64,000 nucleotides of DNA from Reyranella sp. CPCC 100927 (GCF_007859315.1 NZ_VOHA01000001.1:1240001-1304000); one strand, 5' to 3'; shown: positions 25,975 through 36,494, numbered from the stretch's first letter. The notes: generated by a model from the letters alone, not told the origin. Translations and numbers: made by a program.

Positions 25975-27075
25975 TCAATCCCGCGCCTCCAGCCATGCAG
26001 TCAGCGTCTGTTCATCGCCGCTCTCGACCGCGTCGGCGACACGCCGGCCGATGGCCGCGCCGAACTTGTAGCCATGGCCCGAACACGCCGACACGATCCA
26101 GGTGGCACCGCGCCGGATGCCGAAAAAGCGCTCATCGTGCGTGAAGGTGTAGACGCACTTGCGCTCGCGCTTGATGCTGTAGTCGCCCATGCGCCGGAAC
26201 AAGGGCGCGAACATATCGCGCAGCCGGGTGCCGGCATCGGCGGCCAGTTCGAACGGCGTGTCGGCGGTCCAGTCGACACGCGTGGCCCCGGCGCCGAACT
26301 TCAGGTCGGTGCCCGCGACCGGCGGCAGGATGTAGCCGCCGATATCGCCGCCGATCCCGGGGATCACCGGCGTAAGCTCCCAGGCGGCGCGGAATTCCGC
26401 GGGCGGCTCCAGGTACACCACGTAGGTGCGCTTGCTGGCGAGCCGGCCGGTCAGGTCGGGCAGGAGCCCTGTCACCCAGGCGCCGGCAGTCACAACGACG
26501 ACGTCCGCCGACAATCGCTCGCCGCTGGACAACGTGACCGATGCGGCCGCTGTATCGATGTCGGTGACGACTGTGTGCTCGCGCACGGCGACGCCGTTGT
26601 CGCGCAGCCAGCGCACCATGTCGGTGGCGATGCGCAGGCAGAGCAGGGCGCCGCCTTCCTGCGACACGAAGACGTCGTGAAAACCTTCGGGATTGAAATA
26701 CGGGAACCGTGCCAGCGCTGCCGTTTTTGTCAAAGTCTCGAAGGGATAACCGCCGGTACGCAGGCTGTCGCGGTACTGGTCGGCATTGTCGCCCGGCGCC
26801 GTGACGATGCCCATGAAGCCGACGCGAGCGATATGTTCGGCGCCCAGGTCGGCCCATAGCTCGTCCCAGGTGGCGAAAGCCTCGGTCATGCGGACCGTGT
26901 AACCGTGCATCGCGATCCGATAGGCGCGCCGGATGATCCGGTGATGATCGCCGGACGCCCCCAGAGGGTTTGGGATCGCATCGCGTTCGAGCAAGGTGAC
27001 GCGGTGTCCGCGCTTGGCCAAGGCCCAGGCGGTACTCAGTCCGGAGATACCGGCGCCGACGACGATTGCATGCAT
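25975..27075 (-). CDS. FAD-dependent amine oxidase, sarcosine oxidase/N-methyltryptophan oxidase-like
   Basis: A 366-residue DAO-family flavoprotein. The N-terminal HAIVVGAGISGLSTAWALAKRG is the Rossmann site. Near the C-terminus, ERKCVYTFTHDERF followed by CSGHGYKFG matches monomeric sarcosine oxidase, where the Cys in the first phrase is covalently linked to FAD (here Cys307). It would oxidise N-methyl or other secondary amines. ATG 27075 gives the family start. It is divergent from the cys operon and shares the AT-rich region 27076-27314 with it. Confidence 0.85.
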   Translation of the reverse strand: MHAIVVGAGISGLSTAWALAKRGHRVTLLERDAIPNPLGASGDHHRIIRRAYRIAMHGYTVRMTEAFATWDELWADLGAEHIARVGFMGIVTAPGDNADQYRDSLRTGGYPFETLTKTAALARFPYFNPEGFHDVFVSQEGGALLCLRIATDMVRWLRDNGVAVREHTVVTDIDTAAASVTLSSGERLSADVVVVTAGAWVTGLLPDLTGRLASKRTYVVYLEPPAEFRAAWELTPVIPGIGGDIGGYILPPVAGTDLKFGAGATRVDWTADTPFELAADAGTRLRDMFAPLFRRMGDYSIKRERKCVYTFTHDERFFGIRRGATWIVSACSGHGYKFGAAIGRRVADAVESGDEQTLTAWLEARD

Positions 27076-27220
27076 GACGATCCGAAATCCCTCGACCGCT
27101 GCCCTCCTGCGCACCCTAGCGGGCCCGGCAAAAATTCCCAGCCATGGATTGAACCAGGCAACCTATTAAACTATAAATTATTGTGTAATAGATTTATTTC
27201 ACATTCAATTAAGACAAAAA

Positions 27221-27251
27221 TTGTTGAATAAACAGTCCATAGCTGTTTATT
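27221..27251 (+). promoter_or_regulatory. Promoter/operator region of the cysH operon with inverted repeat
   Basis: Nine-base arms aataaacag (27227-27235) and ctgtttatt (27243-27251) flank a 7-base centre. A ttgttg -35-like box ends where the left arm starts, and a tgttta -10-like box, 17 bases further on, lies within the right arm. A bound regulator would cover the promoter. The stretch 27150-27260 is far richer in A and T than its surroundings. The regulator is unknown; a CysB-like LysR protein is only a guess. Confidence 0.45.
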
Positions 27252-27314
27252 TCGGCCAGATACCGTCGCGACCTAGCGTCGGCACGTTCCAACCCCAGAA
27301 TGAAGGGGGCGGGC

Positions 27315-28052
27315 ATGGCCCTCGATATCGTTTCCGCCCAGACATGGCCGCCCGGCGCCAATGTGCCGGCGCGCCGGGCTCGACATGCGTCGACCCGCGA
27401 ATTCCTGCGCGCGGCCATCACGGATACCTACCGCGGGCGCATTGCGCTGGTGTCGTCATTCGGGACCGAGGCGGCTGTCCTGCTGCACCTGGTGGCGGCG
27501 ATCGACCGGGCGACACCCATCCTCTTCATCGACACCCTGAAATTGTTTCCCGAGACGCTGCGCTATCGCGACCTGCTGACGGCCCGCCTGGGTTTGACGG
27601 ACGTCAGGACCATCCAGCCCGACGCGGGGCGTATCGCGCAGGCTGATCCCGACGGCGATCTCTGGCGCCGGGACCCCGACTATTGCTGTGCCATCCGCAA
27701 GGTCGAGCCGCTGGAACGGGCGTTGTCCGGCTTCGATGCGTGGATCAACGGTCGCAAGCGGTTCCAGGGCGGTGCGCGCGCGACCTTGGCGCCGATCGAA
27801 CACGCCGATGGCCGCGTCAAGCTCAACCCCTTGGCCGAGTGGAGCGTCGAGGACGTCGACGGCTATTTCGCCACCCACTACCTGCCGCGCCATCTGCTGG
27901 AAGCTGACGGCTTCACGTCGATCGGTTGCATGACGTGCTCGGCGCCGACCTTGCCGGGCGAGGATCGCCGCGCCGGACGGTGGCGCGGCCAGGATAAGAC
28001 GGAGTGCGGCATCCACCTGGGATGGACGCCGCCGCCGCGTGGAGAAGAGTAA
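27315..28052 (+). CDS. cysH: Assimilatory adenylylsulfate (APS) reductase, CysH family
   Basis: A 245-residue enzyme that reduces activated sulfate to sulfite with thioredoxin or glutaredoxin. The catalytic Cys231 is in the C-terminal ECGIHLG. The cysteine pair Cys124-Cys125 (YCCAIRKVEPL) and Cys205-x2-Cys208 (GCMTCSAP) bind a [4Fe-4S] cluster in APS-specific reductases and are absent from PAPS-specific ones, so APS is the predicted substrate. ATG 27315 is chosen because aagggggcgggc, inside a longer frame, forms its ribosome site. Its stop overlaps the cysD start (taatg). Confidence 0.92.
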   Translation: MALDIVSAQTWPPGANVPARRARHASTREFLRAAITDTYRGRIALVSSFGTEAAVLLHLVAAIDRATPILFIDTLKLFPETLRYRDLLTARLGLTDVRTIQPDAGRIAQADPDGDLWRRDPDYCCAIRKVEPLERALSGFDAWINGRKRFQGGARATLAPIEHADGRVKLNPLAEWSVEDVDGYFATHYLPRHLLEADGFTSIGCMTCSAPTLPGEDRRAGRWRGQDKTECGIHLGWTPPPRGEE

Positions 28053-28846
28053 TGGACGATCTGGATTGGCTCGAAGCGGAGAGCATCTACATTCTGCGCG
28101 AGGCCTATGGCCGCATCGATCACATCGCCATGCTGTGGTCGCTGGGCAAAGACTCCAACGTGATGATCTGGCTGGCCAAGAAAGCCTTCCTGGGGCGCGT
28201 GCCGTTTCCGGTGATGCATCTCGATACCGGCCTCGAATTCCCAGAGACATACGCCTTCCGCGACCGCTACGTGCGCGAATGGGGGCTGGAACTGATCAAC
28301 GACGCCTGTCCGCCGATCGAGGAGATCGACCCCAGCCTGCCGCCCAACTCGCGGCTGGCGGCGCGCAAGACGGCGGGCTTGAAGCAGGCGCTGGCGAAGT
28401 ACGGCTTCAACGGCATCATCGCCGGCATCCGCCGCGACGAGCAGGCGACCCGTGCCAAGGAACGTGTCTTCAGCCCGCGGCGCAATCAGGGCGAATGGGA
28501 CTTCCGCGACCAGCCGCCGGAATTCTGGGATCTGTACAACGCCGAGTTCCCGCCCGGCACGCATGTGCGCGTCCACCCGCTGCTGCATTGGACCGAGGTC
28601 GATATCTGGCGCTACATCCGTCGTGAGAGCATCCCGGTGGTGCCGCTGTATTTCGCGCAAGGCGGCAAGCGCTATCGCTCGCTGGGCGAGATCGGCATCA
28701 CGTTCCCGATCGACAGCAATGCCGGTGACATCGACGCCATCGTGGCCGAGCTGGAGACCATCCGCACGCCCGAGCGTGCCGGCCGCGCCATGGATCACGA
28801 TTCGGAGGACGCCTTCGAGCGTCTGCGTGTAGCGGGGTACATGTGA
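28052..28846 (+). CDS. cysD: Sulfate adenylyltransferase subunit 2
   Basis: A 264-residue ATP-PPi-type subunit that forms APS from ATP and sulfate with CysN. The PP-loop is [49 protein letters not shown] and [15 protein letters not shown] are family hallmarks. Length is slightly below the E. coli protein. It overlaps cysH at its start and cysNC at its end, consistent with one transcript and coupled translation. Confidence 0.95.
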   Translation: MDDLDWLEAESIYILREAYGRIDHIAMLWSLGKDSNVMIWLAKKAFLGRVPFPVMHLDTGLEFPETYAFRDRYVREWGLELINDACPPIEEIDPSLPPNSRLAARKTAGLKQALAKYGFNGIIAGIRRDEQATRAKERVFSPRRNQGEWDFRDQPPEFWDLYNAEFPPGTHVRVHPLLHWTEVDIWRYIRRESIPVVPLYFAQGGKRYRSLGEIGITFPIDSNAGDIDAIVAELETIRTPERAGRAMDHDSEDAFERLRVAGYM

Positions 28847-30738
28847 TGGGCGCCTATCCCTCGCGCGACGCTGGTACGCGCGCCTTTCCGATCGTCATCG
28901 TCGGTCACGTCGATCACGGCAAGTCGACCTTGGTCGGCCGCCTGCTTCACGACACCGATTCGCTGCCCGACGGCAAGCTCGATCAGCTGCGATCGGTATC
29001 CGAGAAGCGCGGGCTGGAATTCGAATGGTCGTTCCTGCTCGACGCCCTGCAGGTCGAGCGCGACCAGGGCATTACAGTCGACGTCACCCAGATCTGGTTC
29101 CATACCGCGCAGCGGCGCTATGTGATCATCGATGCGCCGGGCCACAAGGAATTCCTCAAGAACATGGTGACCGGCGCCTCGCGCGCCCACGGCGCCGTGC
29201 TGGTGGTTGACGCCAAGGTCGGTGTCTCCGAGCAGACGCGTCGTCATGCCTATCTGCTGCATCTCCTGGGCGTGGCGCAGGTCGTGGTGGCGGTCAACAA
29301 GATGGACCTGGTGCAGCACGACCAGCAGCGCCTGCTGGAGGTCGAGCGCGAAATCACCGGCTATCTCGGCGAGATCGGCATCCGGCCGCGCGCCGTCATT
29401 CCGGTGTCGGCGCGCAACGGCGACAACATCGCCGAGCGCAGCACGGTGATGGGCTGGTATCGCGGCCCGACCATCACGCAGGCGCTCGATGGCTTTGCGC
29501 GCCGTCCCTCGCCGATCGATGCACCGCTGCGCCTGCCGGTGCAGGATGTCTACCGCATCGGCGACCGGCGGGCGATCGTGGGCCGGATCGAAAGCGGCCG
29601 GGTATCGGTCGGTGATACCGTGCAACTCAGCCCCACGGGGCGCCGCGCCCACGTGGCCAGCATCGAGGACTGGAATCGCAGCCAGCCGCGCGAAACAGCG
29701 GGTGCCGGCGAGAGCGTGGCGCTGACGCTCGACGAAGAGATCTTCGCGGTGCGCGGGCATTTGCTGACGGCGCCCGAAGCGCCCCCGGCCGAGTGCCGGG
29801 CGGTTGCGGTGCGTGTGTTCTGGTTCGACGAGGAGCCGCTGCGCGCCGGTCGGCGGATGCGGGCCCGCTACGGCACGGCCGACGTTGATGTGACGGTGGC
29901 TGCGATCGAAAAGGTGGTCGACGTCGAGACACTGGACTCCGGTCCGGCAACCCATGTCGAACGCAATGGCGTGGCCGAGGTCGTGTTGCGCTCGACCCAG
30001 CCGCTCTACCTCGACAAGTTTGCCGACAACCCGCGCGCCGGTCGCGGTGTGTTGATGAACGACTACAAGGTGGTCGGCGGCTTCATCGTCGAGCGGCCGC
30101 TGCAGGCCAGCCGCAACATCACGGCCATCCGCACCAGCGTGTCGCGACCCGAGCGCGAAAAGCGCAACGGCCACCGCGGCGCCGTGTTCTGGCTGACGGG
30201 CCTGTCGGGCTCGGGCAAGTCGACCATCGCCAATGGCACGTTGCGGCGACTGTTCGACAACGGCTGGCAGGTGCAGCTTCTGGACGGCGATAATCTGCGC
30301 GACGGGCTCAATGCCGATCTCGGCTTTGTGCGCGAGGACAGGGCGGAGAATCTGCGGCGCACCGCGCACGTAGCCCGGTTGCTGGCCGAGAGTGGCGTGA
30401 TCGTTCTGGCGGCGTTGATATCGCCCTATGCGCGCGACCGCGCCGAGGCACGGCGGATCGTGGGTGATGGGTTCTACGAGATCCACGTCCACGCCGATGT
30501 CGAGGTCTGCCGCCTGCGTGATCCCAAGGGGCTCTACAGCCTCGCCGCCAGCGGCCAGGTGGCGTCGTTCACCGGCGTTTCGGCGCCCTATGAAATCCCG
30601 GTGCAGGCCGATCTGGTGCTCGATACGACGGCCGGTGCGCCGGAGCGCTCCATCGAAGCCCTGGTCGGCTATGTCAATGACCGCTGCGGCTTGGGCGTTG
30701 GCGAGCGTCACGGTGGGTGGGGCGCTTATCTCGCCTGA
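28846..30738 (+). CDS. cysNC: Bifunctional sulfate adenylyltransferase subunit 1 / adenylylsulfate kinase
   Basis: A 630-residue fusion. Residues 1-430 are the CysN GTPase: G1 loop [11 protein letters not shown] (20-30), [12 protein letters not shown], and VAVNKMDLV, with EF-Tu-like beta-barrel domains after it. Residues about 440-630 are an APS kinase with Walker [13 protein letters not shown] (near 451) and [16 protein letters not shown], then ISPYARDR. The first half energises APS synthesis and the second phosphorylates APS to PAPS. GTG 28843 is three bases upstream of ATG 28846; the latter overlaps the cysD stop. An APS kinase beside an APS-type CysH is noted under findings. Confidence 0.95.
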   Translation: MGAYPSRDAGTRAFPIVIVGHVDHGKSTLVGRLLHDTDSLPDGKLDQLRSVSEKRGLEFEWSFLLDALQVERDQGITVDVTQIWFHTAQRRYVIIDAPGHKEFLKNMVTGASRAHGAVLVVDAKVGVSEQTRRHAYLLHLLGVAQVVVAVNKMDLVQHDQQRLLEVEREITGYLGEIGIRPRAVIPVSARNGDNIAERSTVMGWYRGPTITQALDGFARRPSPIDAPLRLPVQDVYRIGDRRAIVGRIESGRVSVGDTVQLSPTGRRAHVASIEDWNRSQPRETAGAGESVALTLDEEIFAVRGHLLTAPEAPPAECRAVAVRVFWFDEEPLRAGRRMRARYGTADVDVTVAAIEKVVDVETLDSGPATHVERNGVAEVVLRSTQPLYLDKFADNPRAGRGVLMNDYKVVGGFIVERPLQASRNITAIRTSVSRPEREKRNGHRGAVFWLTGLSGSGKSTIANGTLRRLFDNGWQVQLLDGDNLRDGLNADLGFVREDRAENLRRTAHVARLLAESGVIVLAALISPYARDRAEARRIVGDGFYEIHVHADVEVCRLRDPKGLYSLAASGQVASFTGVSAPYEIPVQADLVLDTTAGAPERSIEALVGYVNDRCGLGVGERHGGWGAYLA

Positions 30739-30846
30739 AACGATACCGACATCATTTGGCAATACGCCGCGTTTGCCGCTGGCCCGCTGAACGGGCAGGC
30801 TTGCAGTGTGCCGGGGCAATACGATATCGACTCCTGGAGGTAGGTG

Positions 30847-31857
30847 ATGATGCGACGCAGAACGATGCTTGCCTCGGCTGGTGCAGCCCTGACGCTGCCG
30901 CGCGTGGCTGCTGCGCAGCAGGCAGTGCGCCTGCTCAACGTGAGCTACGATCCGACGCGCGAGCTCTATCAGGACGTCAATGGCGTCTTTGCCAAGAGCT
31001 GGCAGGAAAAGAAGAACGAGACGCTCACCGTCCAGCAATCGCATGGCGGATCAGGGCGTCAGGCGCGCTCGGTGATCGACGGCCTGGAAGCCGACGTGGT
31101 CACCTTGGCGCTCGCCTACGATATCGACGCCATCGCCGAGCGCGGACTGATCGCGGCAGACTGGCAGAAGCGGCTGCCCTCCAACAGCGCACCCTACACC
31201 TCCACCATCGTGTTCCTGGTCCGTGCCGGAAACCCCAAGAAGATCAAGGATTGGGGTGATCTGGCACGGCCTGACATCAAGGTGATTACGCCCAATCCCA
31301 AGACGTCGGGCGGCGCCCGGTGGAACTACCTGGCGGCGTGGGGCTATTCGTTGCGCACCGAAGGTGGCGATGCGGCCAAGGCCGAGAAATTCGTCGGCGA
31401 GATCTATGCCAATGCACCGGTGCTGGATACCGGCGCGCGTGGCTCGACGGTGACATTCGTGCAGCGCGGCATCGGCGATGTGCTGCTGGCCTGGGAGAAC
31501 GAGGCGTTCCTCGCCATCAACGAACTGGGCAAGGACAAGCTCGAGATCGTGGTGCCCAGCATCAGTATCCTGGCCGAGCCGCCGGTGGCCGTGGTCGACA
31601 AGGTGGTGGACCGGCGCGGTACCCGTGCCCTGGCGCAAGCCTATCTTGAATTCCTGTATACGCCGGCCGGCCAGGAGATCGCCGCGAAACACTATTACCG
31701 ACCGCGCGATCAGCAGGTGGCGGCAAAATACGCCAGCAAATTTCCCAAGATCGACCTGTTCACCATCGATCAGCAGTTCGGTGGCTGGCAGACGGCCCAG
31801 AAAACGCATTTCGGCGATGGCGGCATCTTCGATCGCCTCTACAAGCCCAAGCGCTGA
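30847..31857 (+). CDS. sbp: Sulfate ABC transporter, periplasmic sulfate-binding protein
   Basis: A 336-residue protein with an export signal that includes [22 protein letters not shown]. It is followed by [30 protein letters not shown], and [13 protein letters not shown], typical of Sbp/CysP proteins in which backbone amides and a Ser bind dehydrated sulfate. A strong ribosome site (ggagg, 30836-30840) precedes three possible starts: GTG 30844, ATG 30847 and ATG 30850. It is 108 bases from cysNC and probably in the same operon. Confidence 0.93.
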   Translation: MMRRRTMLASAGAALTLPRVAAAQQAVRLLNVSYDPTRELYQDVNGVFAKSWQEKKNETLTVQQSHGGSGRQARSVIDGLEADVVTLALAYDIDAIAERGLIAADWQKRLPSNSAPYTSTIVFLVRAGNPKKIKDWGDLARPDIKVITPNPKTSGGARWNYLAAWGYSLRTEGGDAAKAEKFVGEIYANAPVLDTGARGSTVTFVQRGIGDVLLAWENEAFLAINELGKDKLEIVVPSISILAEPPVAVVDKVVDRRGTRALAQAYLEFLYTPAGQEIAAKHYYRPRDQQVAAKYASKFPKIDLFTIDQQFGGWQTAQKTHFGDGGIFDRLYKPKR

Positions 31858-31920
31858 CACGTGTCTTTCGATCATCGTCCGGGTTGAAGCCGTGGTTCGC
31901 CGTCCCCCGAGCCACTGCCC

Positions 31921-32904
31921 GTGAGTTCGTCGGCCCTTCTGGACCGCGCGCCCGCGCGCGGTCATGATCCGTCTCAGCGCGCCGACGCGCGCGTGGAGAC
32001 GCTCGCACTGACCCAGGCATTGCCCCCGATCAGCGCCGATGAAACGCCACCGCGCGGCACCGTCGTATCGTCCGTACCCTGGCGGCCGCGCAGTATCATT
32101 CCCGGTTTCGGGTTGACGCTGGGACTGACGCTGGCGTGGCTGGGTCTGATCGTCATGCTGCCGTTGGTGGCGCTCTTTGCGCGCGCCGCCAGCCTCGATA
32201 CGCAGCGCTTCATCGACACCGTACTGTCCGACCGGGTGCTGGCGGCCTTGCAGCTCAGTTTCGGCGCGTCGCTGGCGGCGGGCGTGGCGAACGCCGTGTT
32301 CGGCTCGCTGCTGGCCTGGGTCCTGGTGCGCTATCGCTTTCCGGGACGGCGCCTGGTCGACGCCTTGATCGATGTGCCGTTCGCGCTGCCGACAGCGGTG
32401 GCCGGTATCGCGCTGACAGCACTCTACGCCGAGAACGGCTGGCTGGGAGCGCCGCTGGCTGAACTCGGCATCAAGGTGGCATTCACGCCGGTGGGCGTGT
32501 TCGTTGCCCTGGTGTTCATCAGCCTGCCGTTCGTGGTGCGCACGATCGAACCGGTGCTCGAGGATCTCAGCCCGGAGATCGAGGAGGCCGCGGCGTGCCT
32601 GGGGGCCAGTCGGTGGCAGACCATTCGGCGGGTGATCTTCCCCACTTTGTTCCCTGCCTTGGCCACCGGCTTCGCGTTGGCCTTCGCGCGCGCGGTCGGT
32701 GAATACGGTTCGGTGATTTTCATCGCCGGCAACCTGCCCATGGTGTCGGAGATTGCGCCGCTGCTGATCGTGATCAAGCTGGAGGAATACGCCTACGGCG
32801 AGGCCACGGCGGTCGCCGCGGTCATGCTGATGATCTCCTTTGCCCTTCTGCTGGCGATCAACCTGCTGCAGCGCTGGTCCCGCCGTCACCTGGAACGGAG
32901 GTAG
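31921..32904 (+). CDS. cysT: Sulfate ABC transporter permease CysT (CysU)
   Basis: A 327-residue membrane protein with six transmembrane segments from about residue 60 on. The EAA loop reads EEAAACLGASRWQTIRRVIFPTL and contacts the CysA ATPase. RAVGEYGSVIFIAGN is typical of CysT. The N-terminal 55 residues are polar and longer than usual, so the GTG start at 31921 may be upstream of the true one, but no better-supported codon is visible before the first helix. Confidence 0.92.
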   Translation: MSSSALLDRAPARGHDPSQRADARVETLALTQALPPISADETPPRGTVVSSVPWRPRSIIPGFGLTLGLTLAWLGLIVMLPLVALFARAASLDTQRFIDTVLSDRVLAALQLSFGASLAAGVANAVFGSLLAWVLVRYRFPGRRLVDALIDVPFALPTAVAGIALTALYAENGWLGAPLAELGIKVAFTPVGVFVALVFISLPFVVRTIEPVLEDLSPEIEEAAACLGASRWQTIRRVIFPTLFPALATGFALAFARAVGEYGSVIFIAGNLPMVSEIAPLLIVIKLEEYAYGEATAVAAVMLMISFALLLAINLLQRWSRRHLERR

Positions 32905-32907
32905 GCG

Positions 32908-33765
32908 ATGGCCGTCGGTCCCCGTTCCGCGATCAGCGCGCGTACCGAGCCGCGCCTCGTGCGCTGGATTCTGATCCTGGTGGCGCTGCTGTTCGTCAGC
33001 ACCTTCATCGTGCTGCCGCTGGTCACGGTGTTCACCGAGGCGCTGCGCCAGGGCGGTCGCGCGTATTTCGCGGCGCTGGCCGATGCCGACGCGCGCGCGG
33101 CGATCGGGCTGACGCTCACCGTGGCGGCGATCGCCGTGCCGCTGAACCTGGTGTTCGGCGTCCTGGCGGCGTGGGCCATCGCCAAGTTCGAGTTCCGCGG
33201 CAAGAGCCTGCTGATCACCCTGATCGATCTGCCGTTCTCAGTCTCGCCGGTGATTTCCGGCCTGATCTACGTGCTGCTGTTCGGGCTGCAGGGATGGCTG
33301 GGGCCGTTCCTGTCGGAGCAAGGCTTCAAGATCATCTTCGCGGTGCCGGGTATCGTGCTCGCCACCATCTTCGTGACTTTTCCGTTCGTGGCCCGCGAGC
33401 TCATTCCGCTGATGCAGGAGCAGGGCACCGACGAGGAGGAGGCGGCGCTGGTGCTGGGCGCCTCGGGATGGCAGACCTTCTGGCGTGTCACGTTGCCCAA
33501 TATTCGCTGGGGTCTGTTGTACGGTGTGCTGCTGTGCAACGCGCGCGCCATGGGCGAGTTCGGCGCGGTGTCGGTGGTGTCCGGCCACATCCGCGGCCTG
33601 ACCAACACCATGCCGCTGCATGTCGAGATCCTCTATAATGAGTATAATTTCGTCGCGTCGTTCGCCGTGGCCTCGCTGCTGGCGCTGCTGGCGCTGGTCA
33701 CGCTTCTGCTGAAGGGCGTGATCGAGTGGAAGGTGGGCCGCGGGTTGAAAGGGCGGGGGCACTGA
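32908..33765 (+). CDS. cysW: Sulfate ABC transporter permease CysW
   Basis: A 285-residue six-helix permease. The EAA loop is [24 protein letters not shown] and [19 protein letters not shown] is the CysW counterpart of the CysT phrase. [25 protein letters not shown] is diagnostic. It begins three bases after the cysT stop, with ggaacggaggtaggcg as its ribosome site, and ends one base before cysA. It forms the membrane channel with CysT. Confidence 0.95.
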   Translation: MAVGPRSAISARTEPRLVRWILILVALLFVSTFIVLPLVTVFTEALRQGGRAYFAALADADARAAIGLTLTVAAIAVPLNLVFGVLAAWAIAKFEFRGKSLLITLIDLPFSVSPVISGLIYVLLFGLQGWLGPFLSEQGFKIIFAVPGIVLATIFVTFPFVARELIPLMQEQGTDEEEAALVLGASGWQTFWRVTLPNIRWGLLYGVLLCNARAMGEFGAVSVVSGHIRGLTNTMPLHVEILYNEYNFVASFAVASLLALLALVTLLLKGVIEWKVGRGLKGRGH

Positions 33766-33766
33766 C

Positions 33767-34882
33767 ATGGAGCATTCGCCCGCAATCCATGTGAAGGGTA
33801 TCGGCAAGCGCTTTCGCAGTTTCGTCGCGCTGCAGGGTGTCGACCTCGAGATCCGCGCCGGTGAACTGCTGGCGCTGCTGGGACCTTCGGGCTCCGGCAA
33901 GACGACGCTGCTGCGGATCATCGCTGGCCTGGAGTGGCCGGACGAAGGCGAGTTGCTGCTCAATGGCGACAGCGCGTTGCGCCGCGGCGTGCGCGAGCGC
34001 CACATCGGCTTCGTCTTTCAGCACTACGCGCTGTTCCGTCATATGTCGGTAACGGAGAACGTCGCGTTCGGGCTGCGCGTGATGGTGCGCCAGCGCCGAC
34101 CCAGTGACGCCGAGATCCGCAACCGCGTGCAGCGGCTGCTCGACCTGGTGCAGATCGGTCACCTCGGCGACCGTTTTCCCAGCCAGTTGTCCGGCGGCGA
34201 GCGCCAGCGCGTGGCGCTGGCCCGGGCTCTGGCCATCGAGCCCTCGGTGCTGTTGCTGGACGAGCCGTTCGGTGCGCTCGACGCCAAGGTGCGTAAGGAA
34301 TTGCGGCGCTGGCTGCGTCAGTTGCACGACCGGCTGAAGATGACCACGGTGTTCGTCACCCACGACCAGGAGGAGGCCCTGGAGCTGGCCGATCGCGTGG
34401 TCGTGCTGGGGCATGGCAAGATCGAGCAGGTCGGCACGCCCGAGGAAGTCTACGGCGCGCCGCGCAATCCCTTCGTGTTCGACTTCCTGGGCCAGGTGAA
34501 CCGTGTGCGCTGCCAGGTGCGTGGCGGCCGCCCGATCGTCCCCTACGCCCACGTCGAACAGTTGAACGGCGATGCCTCGCATGACGGCCCCGGCACGCTC
34601 TACGTGCGGCCGCACGATGTGGTGCTGCAGCGCGACCCGGCGGGGCCGGCAATCGTGCGGTTTGTCGGTGTTGTCGGACCGGTCGTGCGGCTGGAGATCG
34701 AGGTTGTTGTCGGCGCGCCGGTGGTGGAGGCCGAGATGCCGCACCACGTCTATGCCGGCTACCGCTTCACGGCCGGCGATCGTGTCTCGGTGCGATTCCG
34801 TGCCGCCACGTTGTTCTCGGACGTGCCGGTCGAGCCGCAAGTAACGCCGGCCGATCTGTCCCTGCAATCGGCGGACCTGTAG
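33767..34882 (+). CDS. cysA: Sulfate/thiosulfate ABC transporter ATP-binding protein
   Basis: A 371-residue ATPase. Walker [16 protein letters not shown]-loop [14 protein letters not shown], signature [15 protein letters not shown], Walker [13 protein letters not shown] and the switch His in [11 protein letters not shown] are all intact. The C-terminal 120 residues form the regulatory TOBE-like domain of CysA ([13 protein letters not shown]). It is the last gene of the operon and converges with comF. Confidence 0.95.
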   Translation: MEHSPAIHVKGIGKRFRSFVALQGVDLEIRAGELLALLGPSGSGKTTLLRIIAGLEWPDEGELLLNGDSALRRGVRERHIGFVFQHYALFRHMSVTENVAFGLRVMVRQRRPSDAEIRNRVQRLLDLVQIGHLGDRFPSQLSGGERQRVALARALAIEPSVLLLDEPFGALDAKVRKELRRWLRQLHDRLKMTTVFVTHDQEEALELADRVVVLGHGKIEQVGTPEEVYGAPRNPFVFDFLGQVNRVRCQVRGGRPIVPYAHVEQLNGDASHDGPGTLYVRPHDVVLQRDPAGPAIVRFVGVVGPVVRLEIEVVVGAPVVEAEMPHHVYAGYRFTAGDRVSVRFRAATLFSDVPVEPQVTPADLSLQSADL

Positions 34883-34898
34883 TCCGCGGTCCGGTCAA

Positions 34899-35711
34899 TC
34901 ACGGCATCCGCACCTGCGGGCGCACCACGCGCGCCAGGGTGAGCACATCGACGGCAGCGGCACCCGCGCGCAGCAGGGTGCGCGCGCAGGCCTCGACCGT
35001 GGCGCCGGTGGTCAGAACGTCATCGATCAGCAGCACGGTTTTGTCGCGCACCGCCGCGCGGTGGCGGGGGTTGACGCTGAAGGCACCGGCGACGTTCAGT
35101 CGCCGTTCGCGGGCATTGAGATCGGCCTGCGATGGCGTCCGTCGGTGACGAACCACCAGATCCGGCACGACGGCCTTGCCGCTGTGACGGCCGACAGCAC
35201 GGGCCAGTTCGGCCGACTGGTTGTAGCGCCGCCACAGCAATCGCCAGCGGTGCAGGGGGATGGGCGCGATGACGTCGGCATCGGCCAGCAATCCGGCACC
35301 GGCCAGTGCCAGCCAGCGCCCGAACGTGGGTGCCGGGTCGAGCCGGTCGGCATGTTTGAACATCAGCACCAGACGGCGCGATTCCGCGTCGTAGCGGAAG
35401 GCAGCGCGGGCGCGGCGATAGCGCGGCCGCTTGGCAAGGCAGGCGCCGCACAGCGTTTCCGGTCCGGCGTCGACCTCGAACGGCAGGCCGCAGCAGGCGC
35501 AGACGGGCGCGGCGATGAAGGCGATCTTCGACCAGCATGCGGCACACAGCGCACCGGGTGCGTCCACGGCCGCGCTGCAGGACATGCATTGCGGCGGCAG
35601 CAACACGTCAAGCGCCGCCCGGCCGTAACGTCGCGCGGCACCGGCCAACGCCAAGCGCGCCGGGTTGAATTCCATGCGCGCCATGCCACCGCCTGAATCA
35701 GGCGAATCCAT
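34899..35711 (-). CDS. comF: ComF family phosphoribosyltransferase-like protein
   Basis: A 270-residue cytosolic protein. The N-terminal zinc-finger region has paired cysteines (CMSC, CAAC, CACCG, CGAC). The C-terminal PRTase fold ends with the PRPP loop VLLIDDVLTTGAT. WRRYNQSAELARAV and RRTPSQADLNARER are ComF hallmarks. Family members support DNA uptake or fork restart. In many alphaproteobacteria it sits directly upstream of grxC; here the sulfur cluster intervenes. Confidence 0.92.
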   Translation of the reverse strand: MDSPDSGGGMARMEFNPARLALAGAARRYGRAALDVLLPPQCMSCSAAVDAPGALCAACWSKIAFIAAPVCACCGLPFEVDAGPETLCGACLAKRPRYRRARAAFRYDAESRRLVLMFKHADRLDPAPTFGRWLALAGAGLLADADVIAPIPLHRWRLLWRRYNQSAELARAVGRHSGKAVVPDLVVRHRRTPSQADLNARERRLNVAGAFSVNPRHRAAVRDKTVLLIDDVLTTGATVEACARTLLRAGAAAVDVLTLARVVRPQVRMP

Positions 35712-35754
35712 GGCGCATCCTCCTCCTCCAGCTTCGCTCGGGAGGACGACGGCC

Positions 35755-36396
35755 TCAATACGCCACCTTGAACGTGTGTTTGATGTCGTCGATCTGAGCC
35801 TGGCTCAGGCCGGGCGGGCGTACGTCGCGCAGCATCAGCCAAAGCTTTGCCGTCTCTTCCAGCTCCTCCAGCGCGAAGCTGGCGGCCGACACGCTGTCGT
35901 GCCAGACCAGCGGGCCCAGTCGTTCCAGCAACACCGCCCGCACGGCGGCGGCGTGGGCCAGCACGAGGTCGACCACCGCGGGATCGCCCGGCCGACGATA
36001 GGGGATCATCGGCACATGGCCCACCTTCATCACGAAATAGGGCGTGATCGGCGGCAGGACATCCTCTCGATTGACATCGGGCAGCATCGATAACGCCACG
36101 AGGTTGGTCGAGTGCGTGTGCACGATACCGCCGACATCGGGCCGGGCGCCGTAGACGGCACGGTGCAGCTCGATGGTCTTGGAGGCGCGATCGCCCGCGA
36201 CCTGACGCCCATCATGATCGAGTTTGGCAAGGCTGGCGGGATCGAGGAAGCCCAGGCAGGCGTCGGTCGGCGTGATCAGGAAGCCGTCCGCGAGCCGGGC
36301 GCTGATGTTGCCGGCGGAGCCGACCGTGTAGCCGCGCCGGTGGAGGCTTTCGCCGATGCGGCAGATCTCGTCCCGGATGTGGTTTTCGGTCGGCAT
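35755..36396 (-). CDS. Class II aldolase/adducin family protein, OtnC-like
   Basis: 213 residues. RGYTVGSAGNISARLADGFLITPTDACLGFLDPASL contains the class II aldolase phosphate and catalytic region (read in parts: GNISARL, TPTDACLG). VHTHSTNLVALSML gives two zinc His. The wording and length fit 3-oxo-tetronate 4-phosphate decarboxylase (OtnC) better than fuculose aldolase. No OtnK kinase or dehydrogenase partner adjoins it. ATG 36396 matches the family start. It sits between comF and the methyltransferase gene, where usually nothing lies. Confidence 0.82.
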   Translation of the reverse strand: MPTENHIRDEICRIGESLHRRGYTVGSAGNISARLADGFLITPTDACLGFLDPASLAKLDHDGRQVAGDRASKTIELHRAVYGARPDVGGIVHTHSTNLVALSMLPDVNREDVLPPITPYFVMKVGHVPMIPYRRPGDPAVVDLVLAHAAAVRAVLLERLGPLVWHDSVSAASFALEELEETAKLWLMLRDVRPPGLSQAQIDDIKHTFKVAY

Positions 36397-36494
36397 GAGC
36401 GGCGTTTCCTGCGTGGGGCCTGTGCAGACATTGCGGTGGCGCGTCGGGACTGTCGAGGGGCAGCACGGCAGGCGAAGTTGCGCTAGAAAGGGGC

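Noticed and set aside
28795-31044. A 749-codon open frame antisense to cysNC
   Set aside because: Same reason: GC-skewed third positions create long antisense frames, and the plus-strand gene has complete GTPase and kinase motifs.
31051-32889. A 612-codon minus-strand frame across sbp and cysT
   Set aside because: It is antisense to two clearly recognisable transporter genes and has no known fold.
25975-34882. A recent mobile island carrying the sulfur genes
   Set aside because: No integrase, transposase or attachment repeats flank it, and base composition of the genes looks like that of their neighbours. Only the synteny break is retained as a finding.
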